From assembly GCF_002163715.1 (NCBI RefSeq), contig NZ_CP015698.1, forward strand, positions 3,326,201-3,390,200: a DNA stretch of 64,000 nucleotides, given 5' to 3'. The translations under genes and the position numbers were made by a program. The DNA is from Curvibacter sp. AEP1-3 (GTDB lineage Bacteria; Pseudomonadota; Gammaproteobacteria; Burkholderiales; Burkholderiaceae_C). This document shows positions 7,580 through 16,763 of this stretch, one piece after another. The notes below the pieces were generated by a model that saw nothing but the letters and a program-made list of their open reading frames with translations, did not search any database and had not been told where the DNA came from. Positions within the stretch are counted from its first letter, which is position 1, and each line of letters begins with the position of its first letter.

Positions 7580-8755
7580 TTACTTTTTGGCAGGCGCGTC
7601 GCTCACGTACTCAGACATGACCTTCCACTTGCCGTCGGTAATCTGGGACAGGCGGGATGCGCCGCTGCCCAGACGCTTTGTGGCGGTGAAGGTTTGGACC
7701 GGTGCACCGAACATGTCTGCCGGAATGGTCATGCTGTCCATGACCTTGATGTACGAGTCCGTGGTCAGGTTCTTGCCGGCCTTGTTGGCTGCCGAGGCAA
7801 AGGTGTTGATGATCATGTAGCCGTAGACCGAGAAGACGGTGGGGTCCTCATTGAACTTGGTCTTGTACTTGTTGGCCCAGAAGCGGATGCTGGGGGTCTG
7901 CTCATCGGTGTAGGGGTTCTGCACGGTCATGGTGGCGTAGAGGCCGTCCATGGCTTTGCCGCCGATCTTGTGGATCAGGTCCGTGTAGGCGGCACTCGAC
8001 CCGATGAAGGTGGGGTTGTAGCCCAGCTTGCGGGCGGTGCCGATGGCGCCGATAGTCTCGCGGATGATGGTGCCCAACACCACAAAGTCGCAACCGCTAG
8101 CCTGCATTTTGGAGACCTGGGACGAGAAGTCAGTGGCTCCACGCTTGTAGGAGGTCTTCTCGGCGAATTCCATGCCGATAGTCTTCAAGCCGTCTTCACC
8201 GCCTTTGAGCACTTCGAGGCCGAAGTCGTCATCCTGGTACAAGGTGCAGACCTTTTTGGCGCCTTTTTCCTTCACCAGCTTGGGCACGGCCAGGCGCATC
8301 TGGTCGTAGTAAGGGGCGGCAAACGAGTACTTGAGCTTGTGGAAGGGCTCATACATTTCGCGGGCGGCGGTGATCGGGAAGAAGTTGATCACATTCTTCT
8401 CGAACTGCACCGGCATGGCCGCCATGTTCTGGGCGGTGCCGATGTGGCCGACCATCATGAAAATCTTGTCCTGGTTGACCAGTTTCTGGGCAGCGAGCAC
8501 GGCCTTTTTGGGGTCGTAGCCGGAGTCTTCCACCAGCAGTTTCAGCTTGCGGCCATTAACGCCGCCTTGCTCGTTGATTTCGTCCACCGCCAGCAGCATG
8601 CCGGCGCGGGCCTGTTTGCCGAAGCCGGCCAAGGGACCGGAGAGGTCCTGGATGGAGCCCAGCAGGATTTCGTCTTTGCTCACGCCTTGTTGGGCGCTGG
8701 CAAATGTCGCGGTCAGGGCCAGGGTGCCCAGTGCGATGGCGGTACGCAGTTTCAT
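7580..8755 (-). CDS. Liv-type ABC transporter substrate-binding protein
   Basis: A 391-residue periplasmic binding protein with a clear signal peptide (MKLRTAIALGTLALTATFAS, cleavage after ASA). The mature start (GVSKDEILLGSIQDLSGPLAGFGKQARAG is the region) and the VNGRKLKLLVEDSGYDP segment are typical of the LivJ/LivK family. GAGGAGA precedes the ATG. It is the last gene of the livH-livM-livG-livF-ligase series, 49 bases after the ligase stop. Because an acyl-CoA ligase sits within the operon, the ligand is more likely a hydrophobic carboxylic acid than a branched-chain amino acid; this is inference from context. Confidence 0.9.
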   Translation of the reverse strand: MKLRTAIALGTLALTATFASAQQGVSKDEILLGSIQDLSGPLAGFGKQARAGMLLAVDEINEQGGVNGRKLKLLVEDSGYDPKKAVLAAQKLVNQDKIFMMVGHIGTAQNMAAMPVQFEKNVINFFPITAAREMYEPFHKLKYSFAAPYYDQMRLAVPKLVKEKGAKKVCTLYQDDDFGLEVLKGGEDGLKTIGMEFAEKTSYKRGATDFSSQVSKMQASGCDFVVLGTIIRETIGAIGTARKLGYNPTFIGSSAAYTDLIHKIGGKAMDGLYATMTVQNPYTDEQTPSIRFWANKYKTKFNEDPTVFSVYGYMIINTFASAANKAGKNLTTDSYIKVMDSMTIPADMFGAPVQTFTATKRLGSGASRLSQITDGKWKVMSEYVSDAPAKK

Positions 8756-8804
8756 GGTTGTGTCTCCTCGTTGGTTCTCTTTGCAAAAGGGGGCAGCAGA
8801 GCTG

Positions 8805-10661
8805 CTATCGGTACATGGCCTCTATCCGGGCTTCGTATTTCTTCTCCACCAGCTTGCGTTTGAGCTTCATGGTGGGGGTGAGTTCCTCGTCTTCCGCGGT
8901 CAACTGGTTTTCCAGCAGGAAGAATTTTTTGATTTGTTCGACGCGCGCAAATTTCTTGTTCACCCGGTCCAGCTCGGCCTGGATCAGAGCCTGCACCTCT
9001 GGTGCGCGGGTGAGGGATGCGTAGTTGCTGAATGGCACGTCCGCATCTTGGGCAAATTTCTCGACGTTCTCTTGGTCGATCATGATGATCACCGTCAGGT
9101 AGGGGCGTTTGTCGCCGATGACCACTGCGTCGGTGATGTAGGGCGAGAACTTCAGGTCGTTTTCCAGCTCGCTGGGCGTGATGTTCTTGCCGCCCGCTGT
9201 GATGATGATGTCCTTCATCCGGTCGGTGATGCGGAAGTAGCCGTCTTCGTCCACCACGCCCACATCGCCGGTATGCAGCCAGCCATCGGGGGTGATGGTT
9301 TCTGCGGTTTTCTCAGGCAGATTCAGGTAGCCGGCAAACACGTTCTTGCCGCGCACCATGATCTCGCCAGTGGCAGGGTCCAGCTTGACCTCATTGAAGC
9401 TGGCCGCAGGGCCGATGGAGCCGGGCTTGATCTTGTTGACTGGCACACCGGTGGACGCACCACAGGTTTCCGTCATGCCCCAGACCTCCAGCATGGGCAA
9501 GCCCAAGGCCAGATACCAGCGCACCAGGTCGGGCGAGATGGGAGCTGCACCCGTGATCAGGAAGCGCGAGCGGTGGATGCCGATCAGCTTGCGCACATTA
9601 TTCAGTGCCAGCACCTGGGCCAGCTTGAATTGCAGTTTCAGAGACGTTTCCACGGGCTGACCTGCCAGCACTTTGTCGGCGATCCGGGTGCCCACGTTAA
9701 TGCCCCAGCCGTACACGAACTGCTGGAACTTGCCGGACTCTTTGAGCGCAATCATCACGCTGGAGTAAAACTTCTCCCACACCCGCGGCACGGCGGTGAA
9801 CACGGTGGGGGCAATCTCCCGCACGTTTTCGGGGATGGTTTCCGGGTTCTCCACGAAGTTGAGCTTGGCACCGGTGTAGAGCGAGAAGTACTCGCCGCCC
9901 AGCCGCTCGGCAATGTGGCACAGCGGCAGAAAGCACATGCGCTCGTCGCTGGCGTCCTGGGCGATCAGGGTGTTGTACCCGCGCACTGAATACACAATGC
10001 CTTGGTGCAAATGCATGGCGCCCTTGGGCTTGCCCGTGGTGCCGGAGGTGTAGACCAGAATGGCCAGGTCTTCGGGTTTGCAGGCCGCACTGCGCTGGGG
10101 CACTGCATTGGGGTTGGCTGCGTTGTAGGTGCGGCCCATAGCCCGCAGGGCGTCGAGGCTGAGAACGTCAGGGTCATCCAGCCCTCGCAGGCCTTCCATG
10201 TCCATGACGATGATTTTTTGCAGTGTGCTGCACTGCGCGCGCACTTCCAGTGCCTTGTCGAGTTGCTCGTCGTCTTCTACGAACAGGAAGCGGGTGCCGG
10301 AATCCTCGCACAGGTACTGCACCTGGCTGGGCGCGTCAGTGGGGTAAATGCCGTTAGAAACACCACCGGCCGACAGCACGGCCAAGTCTGCCCACACCCA
10401 CTCCACCACGGTGTTGGCCAGGATGGACGCTGTGTGGCCTTGCTCAAAGCCCAGACTGATCAGACCGCCGGCGATTTCGCGCACGGCGTCGGCCGTTTGG
10501 TTCCAGGTCCAGCTGCGCCACAGCCCCAGGTGTTTCTGGCGCAGCCAGATGTCGGGGCCGCGTGCGGCCACGGCGTTCCAGAACATGGCCGGAATCGTCT
10601 CTCCCGCCATGGCGATGCCACTTTGTGGCTGGATGTCGCTGGTATCCCAGAGTCCGTTCAT
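8805..10661 (-). CDS. long-chain acyl-CoA synthetase (AMP-forming ligase)
   Basis: About 618 residues from the ATG at 10661, which has GGAG nine bases upstream; the open frame extends to 10706 but overlaps livF. The AMP-binding P-loop is YTSGTTGKPKGAM, followed by the A5-like motif EVWGMTETCG and GWLHTGDVG before the C-terminal hinge ITDRMKDIIITAGGKNI. The C-terminal YxPTMKLKRK-like segment (LTPTMKLKRKLV) is the long-chain (FadD15/ACSL) type. It activates a carboxylic acid to acyl-CoA with ATP. It is embedded between livF and the binding-protein gene, so it likely activates the imported substrate. Confidence 0.92.
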   Translation of the reverse strand: MNGLWDTSDIQPQSGIAMAGETIPAMFWNAVAARGPDIWLRQKHLGLWRSWTWNQTADAVREIAGGLISLGFEQGHTASILANTVVEWVWADLAVLSAGGVSNGIYPTDAPSQVQYLCEDSGTRFLFVEDDEQLDKALEVRAQCSTLQKIIVMDMEGLRGLDDPDVLSLDALRAMGRTYNAANPNAVPQRSAACKPEDLAILVYTSGTTGKPKGAMHLHQGIVYSVRGYNTLIAQDASDERMCFLPLCHIAERLGGEYFSLYTGAKLNFVENPETIPENVREIAPTVFTAVPRVWEKFYSSVMIALKESGKFQQFVYGWGINVGTRIADKVLAGQPVETSLKLQFKLAQVLALNNVRKLIGIHRSRFLITGAAPISPDLVRWYLALGLPMLEVWGMTETCGASTGVPVNKIKPGSIGPAASFNEVKLDPATGEIMVRGKNVFAGYLNLPEKTAETITPDGWLHTGDVGVVDEDGYFRITDRMKDIIITAGGKNITPSELENDLKFSPYITDAVVIGDKRPYLTVIIMIDQENVEKFAQDADVPFSNYASLTRAPEVQALIQAELDRVNKKFARVEQIKKFFLLENQLTAEDEELTPTMKLKRKLVEKKYEARIEAMYR

Positions 10662-10665
10662 GCTG

Positions 10666-11463
10666 CTATCTCCAGTTTTTCTTCTTTTTCCAACGACGTT
10701 CCCCACGCACTCCGTCCTCCTTCATGCCAAGGTAAAACTCTTTGATGTCGTCTTTTTCGCGCAGGTTGGCGCAGGTGTCTTCCATGACGATGCGGCCGTT
10801 CTCCAGCACATAGCCGTAGTCCGAGGCATTGAGCGCCATGTTGGCGTTTTGCTCCACCAGCAGGATGGTGGTGCCGCGCTCGCGGTTGATACGCACCACG
10901 ATCTCAAAAATCTCTTTGGTGAGCTTCGGGCTCAGACCCAGGCTGGGCTCGTCCAGCAGGATGAGGTCGGGGTCTGCCATGAGCGCTCGGCTGATAGCCA
11001 GCATCTGCTGTTGTCCGCCAGAAAGCAAACCGGCATCCTGCGCGGCGCGTTCCTTGAGGATGGGGAAGTAGCCATACACGGTTGCAAGGTCCTTGGCGAC
11101 GCCATCGCGGTCTGCGCGGGTGAAGGCACCCATGAGCAAGTTGTCATGCACGCTAAGCAGGGGGAACACTTCGCGCCCTTCGGGCACATGGCTCAGGCCT
11201 TCCTGCACGATATAGGCAGGATCGCGGGCGGTGATGTCCTGCCCCTTGAATTCGATTGAGCCTTTGCGCGGATCGATGATGCCGGAGATGGTTTTCAAAA
11301 TGGTGGTCTTGCCCGCACCGTTGGAGCCCAATACTGTGGCAATCTCGCCGCGGCGCACCTGCAAACTCACGCCCCGGATGGCCTTGATGGGGCCGTAGGA
11401 GCTCTCGACATTCAGCAGCTTGAGCACAGGCTGGTCGCTGATGGGGGGCGGCAAGGTGCTCAT
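10666..11463 (-). CDS. livF: Liv-type ABC transporter ATPase LivF
   Basis: 265 residues. Walker A GSNGAGKT, Q-loop, signature LLSGGQQQMLAISRAL and Walker B DLILLDEPSLGLSPK are all present. LivF-type ATPases power HAAT-family importers as a heterodimer with LivG. The C-terminal end is unusually basic (a run of Arg, Trp and Lys) and its stop lies within the ribosome-binding region of the ligase gene. Starts with a four-base overlap with livG. Confidence 0.93.
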   Translation of the reverse strand: MSTLPPPISDQPVLKLLNVESSYGPIKAIRGVSLQVRRGEIATVLGSNGAGKTTILKTISGIIDPRKGSIEFKGQDITARDPAYIVQEGLSHVPEGREVFPLLSVHDNLLMGAFTRADRDGVAKDLATVYGYFPILKERAAQDAGLLSGGQQQMLAISRALMADPDLILLDEPSLGLSPKLTKEIFEIVVRINRERGTTILLVEQNANMALNASDYGYVLENGRIVMEDTCANLREKDDIKEFYLGMKEDGVRGERRWKKKKNWR

Positions 11464-12287
11464 GCGGCCTCCCGGGAAGGTTGGCGGCGCAGGGACGACA
11501 CATCATCAATAGAGCCCAGATAGGCTTCCACCACGGCGGGGTCGGTTTGCACTTCGCGGGGGCTGCCCATGGCCAGCACTTCGCCCTGGTTCATGGCCAG
11601 TACACGGTCCGAGACTTTGGAGACCAGACTCATGTCGTGCTCCACCATCAGAACCGTAATGCCCAGCTCGTTCTTGATGTCCTGGATCCAGAAAGCCATG
11701 TCGTCGGTTTCTTCCACATTCAAGCCGCTGGACGGCTCGTCGAGCAGCAGCAGCTTGGGTTCGGTGCACAGGGCTCGCGCCATCTCTACCACCTTGCGCA
11801 CGCCGTAGGGCAGGCCTGCCACCAGCGAGTCGCGGTAGTGCTGCAGGTCAAGGAACTCAATCACTTCCTCGGCTTTTTCACGGGCCTTGAGTTCAGCCTC
11901 GCGCACGGCGGGGGTGAATAGCAAGTCTTGCCACAGGGAGGTTTTGCGGTGCGTGTGGCGGCCGATCAACAGGTTGTGCAGCACGCTGGCGTGCTCGAAC
12001 AGCTCAATGTTCTGGAAGGTGCGCGCGATGCCCAGTGAGGCCACGTTTTGTGGGGCCTGTTCGGTGAGCTGCAGCGGACCCTGCGGGCCCATATAGGTGA
12101 TGCTGCCGGTGGTGGGCGTGTAAATGCGGCTGATCAGGTTGAACACCGTGGTCTTGCCGGCGCCATTGGGCCCGATGAGGGTGAAGACCTCGCCTTGCTT
12201 GACATCGAAGCTGACTTTGTTGACCGCCAGCACGCCGCCGAAGCGCACGCTCAGGTCTTTGGCCGAGAGAAGTGTGTCGGAGTTCAT
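11460..12287 (-). CDS. livG: Liv-type ABC transporter ATPase LivG
   Basis: 275 residues. Walker A GPNGAGKTT, the LivG-specific insert after Walker A (IARTFQNIELFEHASVLHNL), and Walker B LLLLDEPSSGLN are present. The signature segment reads LPYGVRKVVEMARAL in place of LSGGQ, which is normal for LivG. It overlaps livM and livF by four bases at each end, so translation is coupled. Cytoplasmic energising subunit of the importer. Confidence 0.93.
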   Translation of the reverse strand: MNSDTLLSAKDLSVRFGGVLAVNKVSFDVKQGEVFTLIGPNGAGKTTVFNLISRIYTPTTGSITYMGPQGPLQLTEQAPQNVASLGIARTFQNIELFEHASVLHNLLIGRHTHRKTSLWQDLLFTPAVREAELKAREKAEEVIEFLDLQHYRDSLVAGLPYGVRKVVEMARALCTEPKLLLLDEPSSGLNVEETDDMAFWIQDIKNELGITVLMVEHDMSLVSKVSDRVLAMNQGEVLAMGSPREVQTDPAVVEAYLGSIDDVSSLRRQPSREAA

Positions 12288-13360
12288 TTCAACCGGTCCG
12301 ATTTCTGGAAGGATTTCTGCCGCTTGAACATGCCCTTGCGGTAGAACGGGAACATCTGCAAATAGGTGCGCACCTTGAGCCAGCGGCCATACAGGCCCAT
12401 GGGCTCAAATAGCACGAAGGCGATCAGCACAGAGCCATAAATCACGCTCTTGAGGCCGGGCGCCTGGCCGATGAACTCTGGTAGAAATTCTTTGCCGGCC
12501 GAAATGCCCTGGGGCAGGATGATGAGGAAGATGGCACCCAGAAACACCCCGTGTACCGAGCCCAAGCCGCCGATCACTATCATCAGTAGCAAGTCGATCG
12601 ACTGCAGCAGGTTGAACTGGTCGGGCGAAATGAAGCGCAAGTTGTGGGCATACAAGGCGCCCGCCATGCCGGCCAAAGCCGCTGAAATGGAGAACGACAG
12701 TGTCTTGTAGTACGCCAGATGGATGCCCATGCTCTGCGCCGAAATTTCGGAGTCGCGGATGGCCACAAAAGCCCGGCCTGTCGGGGAGCGCAGCAGGTTC
12801 AGAATGCCCAGAGTGCACAACACGGTCACCGTGAGGCACACGAAGTAGAAGCCTTGGCCGCTGCCCAGTTCGTAACCAGCCATTTTGATCACGCCGACCG
12901 CTTTGCCTGCATTTCCGCCAGTGACCGATTCCCAGCGGGCAAACACTTCTTCAATGATGAAGCCGAAGGACAAAGTGGCCATACCCAGATAGATGCCCTT
13001 GAGCCGCAGCGCTGGCAAGCCCACGACGATGCCCATGAGCGCCGACAGGGTACCTGAGAGGGCCAGCGACACCACAAACGGAACACCGGCATTGGTGAAG
13101 TAAGCCTGTGCATAGGCGCCAACACCCAGAAATGCGGCATGCCCCAGCGAGAACTGGCCGGTAAAGCCGGCAAGCAGCATCAGCCCGAGACCCGCAATGG
13201 CGTAGATCAATACTAGGTTCAGTTGAGCCAGGCTGTACTCGGTGAGCAGCCACGGAGCGGCCACCAGCAGCACCACCAGCGCGCTGTACCAGAACACATG
13301 GCCGCCATGCTTGGCGAGGTTGATGTCCTGCGCGTAATCGGTCTTGAATATGAAACGCAT
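12284..13360 (-). CDS. livM: Liv-type ABC transporter permease LivM
   Basis: 358 residues, a membrane protein with about nine to ten hydrophobic segments. The ABC-interacting loop is recognisable (AIRDSEISAQSMGIHLAYYK, typical of LivM). The tail extends some 30 residues past the last helix with a basic end (KRQKSFQKSDRLK). Starts at an ATG overlapping the livH stop. Forms the transmembrane pore with LivH. Confidence 0.92.
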   Translation of the reverse strand: MRFIFKTDYAQDINLAKHGGHVFWYSALVVLLVAAPWLLTEYSLAQLNLVLIYAIAGLGLMLLAGFTGQFSLGHAAFLGVGAYAQAYFTNAGVPFVVSLALSGTLSALMGIVVGLPALRLKGIYLGMATLSFGFIIEEVFARWESVTGGNAGKAVGVIKMAGYELGSGQGFYFVCLTVTVLCTLGILNLLRSPTGRAFVAIRDSEISAQSMGIHLAYYKTLSFSISAALAGMAGALYAHNLRFISPDQFNLLQSIDLLLMIVIGGLGSVHGVFLGAIFLIILPQGISAGKEFLPEFIGQAPGLKSVIYGSVLIAFVLFEPMGLYGRWLKVRTYLQMFPFYRKGMFKRQKSFQKSDRLK

Positions 13361-14256
13361 CAGACTTTCTTCCGCAATTTTTCGCCGAACAAACCGTTGG
13401 GTTTGACCATCAGCATGACGAGCACCACCACGTAGGCGGCTGTGTCCTTGAAGCCATCAGGCAAGTAGAAGCCGGCAAAGGACTCCACCAGGCCGATCAC
13501 CAGCCCGCCCACAATGGCGCCCGGCAGGCTGCCGAAGCCGCCCACCACCGCGGCCGGGAAGGCCTTGAGGCCGATAAAGCCCATGTTGGCGTGTACGAAG
13601 GTAATGGGCGCGAGCAGGATGCCTGCAATCGCAGCCACCGCAGCCGCCAGGCCCCAAGCCAAACCATTGAGGCGCTGAACCGGAATGCCCATGTAGTAAG
13701 CGGCTAGCTGGTTCTGGGAGGCTGCCTGCATGGCGATGCCCAGCTTGGTATAGCGGAACAGCGCAAACAAGAGCACGCACAACACGCCGGTGGCGCCGAT
13801 GATGACGAGGTGCTCTACGTTGAGCACCAAGGCGCCTATGCCCATGTCATTGCCGCCGAACTTCAGGATCTCGTCTTTGTAGGGCACGGGCAAAGCGTTG
13901 GTGTCGGTGCCGATGCCGGGGATCATGGTGATCAGGCCGCGCGCCACATAGCCGATGCCGATGGTGAGCATCACGATCGAGAAAGCAGGCTGCCCCAAAA
14001 TGGGGCGAATGACCAGACGCTCCAGGAACACGCCGAAGAGGGCCATGCCCAAGATCGCGCTGGGTACAGCAATCCAGTAGGGCATTCCGAGCATGGTCAT
14101 GCCCACCAGTCCGCCGAAGGCGCCCAGCATCATCAGTTCGCCCTGGGCGAAGCTCACGGTTTCGGTGGCTTTGTAGATCAATACAAAGCCGAGCGCGATC
14201 AGGCCGTAAATGCACCCCTGTGCCACGCCGCTGATCAGCAATTGAAGGAACTGCAC
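13360..14256 (-). CDS. livH: Liv-type ABC transporter permease LivH
   Basis: 298 residues, first gene of the operon. Starts at GTG 14256 with AAGGAGA eight bases upstream. Begins with the typical LivH segment LLISGVAQGCIYGLIALGFV; the coupling loop GIAMQAASQNQLAAYYMGI and the closing helix with GLVIGLVESFAG are present. Operon promoters must lie in 14257-14396, where I see no convincing sigma-70 pair. A dispersed repeat occupies the distal part of that gap. Confidence 0.92.
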   Translation of the reverse strand: MQFLQLLISGVAQGCIYGLIALGFVLIYKATETVSFAQGELMMLGAFGGLVGMTMLGMPYWIAVPSAILGMALFGVFLERLVIRPILGQPAFSIVMLTIGIGYVARGLITMIPGIGTDTNALPVPYKDEILKFGGNDMGIGALVLNVEHLVIIGATGVLCVLLFALFRYTKLGIAMQAASQNQLAAYYMGIPVQRLNGLAWGLAAAVAAIAGILLAPITFVHANMGFIGLKAFPAAVVGGFGSLPGAIVGGLVIGLVESFAGFYLPDGFKDTAAYVVVLVMLMVKPNGLFGEKLRKKV

Positions 14257-14396
14257 GTTGTCTCCTTGGTAAGTGCAGTCCGGTTATAGCGTTCTGTCCC
14301 CCAATCACCGATAGGGTTCCCACTGATCTCGTAGACCCTAGGAAGTCCCCTCAAGTCCGCTGGGTATCTACAGTGCGGGCTTGAAGTGTTTTGGTT

Positions 14397-14442
14397 CTCT
14401 GGCACCCATGGAATATGCGCGAGTAGCTATCAAAAAAATAGC
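14397..14442 (-). repeat. dispersed ~45-bp repeat, copy 3 (intergenic)
   Basis: On the minus strand: GCTATTTTTTTGATAGC (which can fold on itself), TACTCGCGCATATT, CCATGGGTGCCAGAG. It ends two bases before the stop of the YciA-type gene, between it and livH. Confidence 0.8.
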
Positions 14443-14443
14443 G

Positions 14444-14860
14444 CTATTCGTTGGTTTTAGGTATGGGGCGGGGGCGTCCCTGGTCGTCAATCGCGACATA
14501 GGTGAGTGACGCCTCGGTGACTTTGGTGTACTGCCCTTGTGAGCGGTAACGCTCGGCATACACCTCGACTTTGACGGCGATAGAGGTGCGGCCGATGCGG
14601 CTCACCTTGCTGAAGAAACTCAGGATGTCGCCCACCCGCACCGGTTGCTTGAAGATGAACTCGTTCACCGCCACGGTGGCCATACGCCCCTGGGTGTAGC
14701 GAGCAGGCAGCACCGAGCCGGCCAAGTCGACCTGGGCCATGACCCAGCCGCCGAAGATGTCGCCGTTGGCATTGCAGTCGCCCGGCATGGGGATCACTTT
14801 GAGCACCAGCTCCTGGTCGGTAGGCAATTGAACGTGGCTGGAACTTGAAACGGTAGACAT
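14444..14860 (-). CDS. YciA-type acyl-CoA thioesterase
   Basis: 138 residues from ATG 14860, with AGGA eight bases upstream; a GTG two codons earlier is too near that site. The hotdog signature is DCNANGDIFGGWVMAQVDLAG, with the N-x-x-G-D-x-x-GGW pattern of YciA/cytosolic acyl-CoA hydrolases and the conserved Asp. The C-terminal strand contains EASLTYVAID. Broad-range acyl-CoA thioesterase; quaternary form in the family is a hexamer. Divergently oriented from the Atm1-type ABC gene with only 40 bases between starts. Confidence 0.9.
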   Translation of the reverse strand: MSTVSSSSHVQLPTDQELVLKVIPMPGDCNANGDIFGGWVMAQVDLAGSVLPARYTQGRMATVAVNEFIFKQPVRVGDILSFFSKVSRIGRTSIAVKVEVYAERYRSQGQYTKVTEASLTYVAIDDQGRPRPIPKTNE

Positions 14861-14900
14861 GGGCACAATCCTGAACTGAAACTATTCCGAATTGTCCCCC

Positions 14901-16760
14901 ATGCGCCCCTCCGGTCTCCCCGCAGCAGCTCCTGCTGCGATCTCCTCTGCCTCCGCTGTGCAGCCCAAGTCCGACTGGAGCACTCTTCAGCGCCTCTTTC
15001 CCTACTTGTGGACCTACAAATGGCGTGTGCTGGCAGCCCTGGCGTTCATGGTAGGGGCGAAGCTCGCCAACGTGGGCGTGCCCCTGCTGCTGAAAAACCT
15101 GGTGGATGCGATGACCATCAAACCCGGCGACGCTGCGGCGGTGCTGGTGGTGCCTATGGCACTGCTGGTGGGGTATGGCGCTTTGCGCCTGTGCACGTCT
15201 TTGTTTAGTGAGCTGCGCGAGCTGGTGTTTGCCAAGGCTACCGAGGGCGCTGCGAGGTCCATTAGCCTGCAAGTGTTCCGCCATCTGCATGCCATGAGTT
15301 TGCGCTTTCACTTGGAGCGCCAGACCGGGGGCATGACCCGCGACATCGAGCGGGGCACCCGTGGCGTGCATTCGCTGATCAGCTATTCGCTCTACAGCAT
15401 CGTGCCCACCCTGATCGAGGTGGCGTTAGTGCTGACGCTGCTGGCGGTCAAGTTCGATGTCTGGTTTGCCTGGATCACCGGGATTGCGCTTGTTGTTTAC
15501 ATCGCTTTCACGGTCACGGTCACCGAATGGCGCACGCAGTTCCGCAAAAAGATGAATGAGATGGACAGCACGGCCCACAGCCGCGCCATCGATTCACTGC
15601 TGAACTACGAGACGGTCAAGTACTTCAACAACGAAGAATTCGAAGCCCGGCGCTATGACGAAAACCTGGAGCGCTACCGCAAGGCGGCCGTCAAGAGCCA
15701 GACTACGCTTTCGGTGCTCAATACCGGGCAGCAGCTCATCATTGCCACCGCTCTGGTCACCATGCTGTGGCGCGCTACCCAAGGCGTGGTGGACGGGCGC
15801 ATGACGCTGGGCGATCTGGTCATGGTCAATGCCTTCATGATCCAGCTTTATATTCCGCTGAACTTTCTGGGTGTGATCTACCGGGAGATCAAGCAAAGCC
15901 TGACCGACCTGGAGAAGATGTTCAGCCTCATGGAGCGTGAGCGCGAGATCGCGGATGCACCCGATGCACAACCCCTGCAGTTGGCAGCTGATGGCACAGA
16001 CGCCAGCGTGCGGTTTGAAGGTGTCACTTTCAGCTACGACCCTGCAGGCAGCAAGGCAGCTGCAGGCACCGAGGCGCGCACCATCCTGCACCACATCAGC
16101 TTCGAGATTCCTGCGGGCAAAACGGTCGCTGTGGTGGGGCCCAGTGGTTCAGGCAAATCGACGCTGGCGCGCTTGCTCTTCCGTTTTTACGATGTGCAGC
16201 AGGGCCGCATCACCATTGCCGGGCAGGACATCCGCAATGTGACACAAAGCAGCGTGCGTCAGGCCATCGGCATCGTGCCGCAGGACACGGTGCTTTTTAA
16301 CGACACGGTGGAATACAACATCGCCTACGGGCGACCCGGTGCCAGCCGCGCCGAGGTCGAGGCAGCGGCCAAAGCGGCGCACATTCACCGCTTTATTGCG
16401 GCAGCCCCCCGAGGCTACGACACCATGGTGGGTGAGCGAGGTCTCAAGCTCAGCGGTGGAGAAAAACAGCGTGTGGCGATTGCCCGAACCCTGCTCAAGA
16501 ACCCTCCGGTCATGATCTTTGATGAAGCTACCAGCGCGCTGGACAGTGCCAACGAGCGCGCCATTCAGGCGGAGCTGCAAGGCGTTTCCCGCAACAAGAC
16601 AACGCTGGTGATTGCTCACCGCTTGTCCACGGTCGTGGACGCTCACGAGATACTGGTGATGGATGCAGGTCACATCATTGAACGCGGTAACCATGCCGAA
16701 CTATTGGCGGCCAATGGGCGTTACGCGTCCATGTGGGCCTTGCAGCAAAGCGGGGAGTAA
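14901..16760 (+). CDS. Atm1/ABCB7-type ABC exporter
   Basis: A 619-residue half-transporter with an N-terminal six-helix transmembrane domain and a C-terminal ATPase. Start ATG 14901 is preferred over a TTG nine bases earlier. The HMT/Atm1 signature segments are visible: RHLHAMSLRFHLERQTGGM, and DSLLNYETVKYFNNEEFEARRYD. Walker A GPSGSGKST, signature LSGGEKQRVAIART, Walker B VMIFDEATSALD and the H-loop IAHRLST are intact. Bacterial relatives (Novosphingobium Atm1) export glutathione conjugates and metal-glutathione complexes from the cytosol. The following hypothetical gene starts three bases after its stop. Confidence 0.92.
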   Translation: MRPSGLPAAAPAAISSASAVQPKSDWSTLQRLFPYLWTYKWRVLAALAFMVGAKLANVGVPLLLKNLVDAMTIKPGDAAAVLVVPMALLVGYGALRLCTSLFSELRELVFAKATEGAARSISLQVFRHLHAMSLRFHLERQTGGMTRDIERGTRGVHSLISYSLYSIVPTLIEVALVLTLLAVKFDVWFAWITGIALVVYIAFTVTVTEWRTQFRKKMNEMDSTAHSRAIDSLLNYETVKYFNNEEFEARRYDENLERYRKAAVKSQTTLSVLNTGQQLIIATALVTMLWRATQGVVDGRMTLGDLVMVNAFMIQLYIPLNFLGVIYREIKQSLTDLEKMFSLMEREREIADAPDAQPLQLAADGTDASVRFEGVTFSYDPAGSKAAAGTEARTILHHISFEIPAGKTVAVVGPSGSGKSTLARLLFRFYDVQQGRITIAGQDIRNVTQSSVRQAIGIVPQDTVLFNDTVEYNIAYGRPGASRAEVEAAAKAAHIHRFIAAAPRGYDTMVGERGLKLSGGEKQRVAIARTLLKNPPVMIFDEATSALDSANERAIQAELQGVSRNKTTLVIAHRLSTVVDAHEILVMDAGHIIERGNHAELLAANGRYASMWALQQSGE

Positions 16761-16763
16761 GCC

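Noticed and set aside
8547..9989. Long plus-strand frame of 480 codons
   Set aside because: Antisense to the acyl-CoA ligase, which has complete AMP-binding motifs; the plus-strand product is His/Gly/Val-rich without domains, as expected for a high-GC shadow frame.
14257..14396. Sigma-70 promoter for livH
   Set aside because: TATAAC and TTGGGG boxes exist but at about 10-base spacing, too short for a promoter call.
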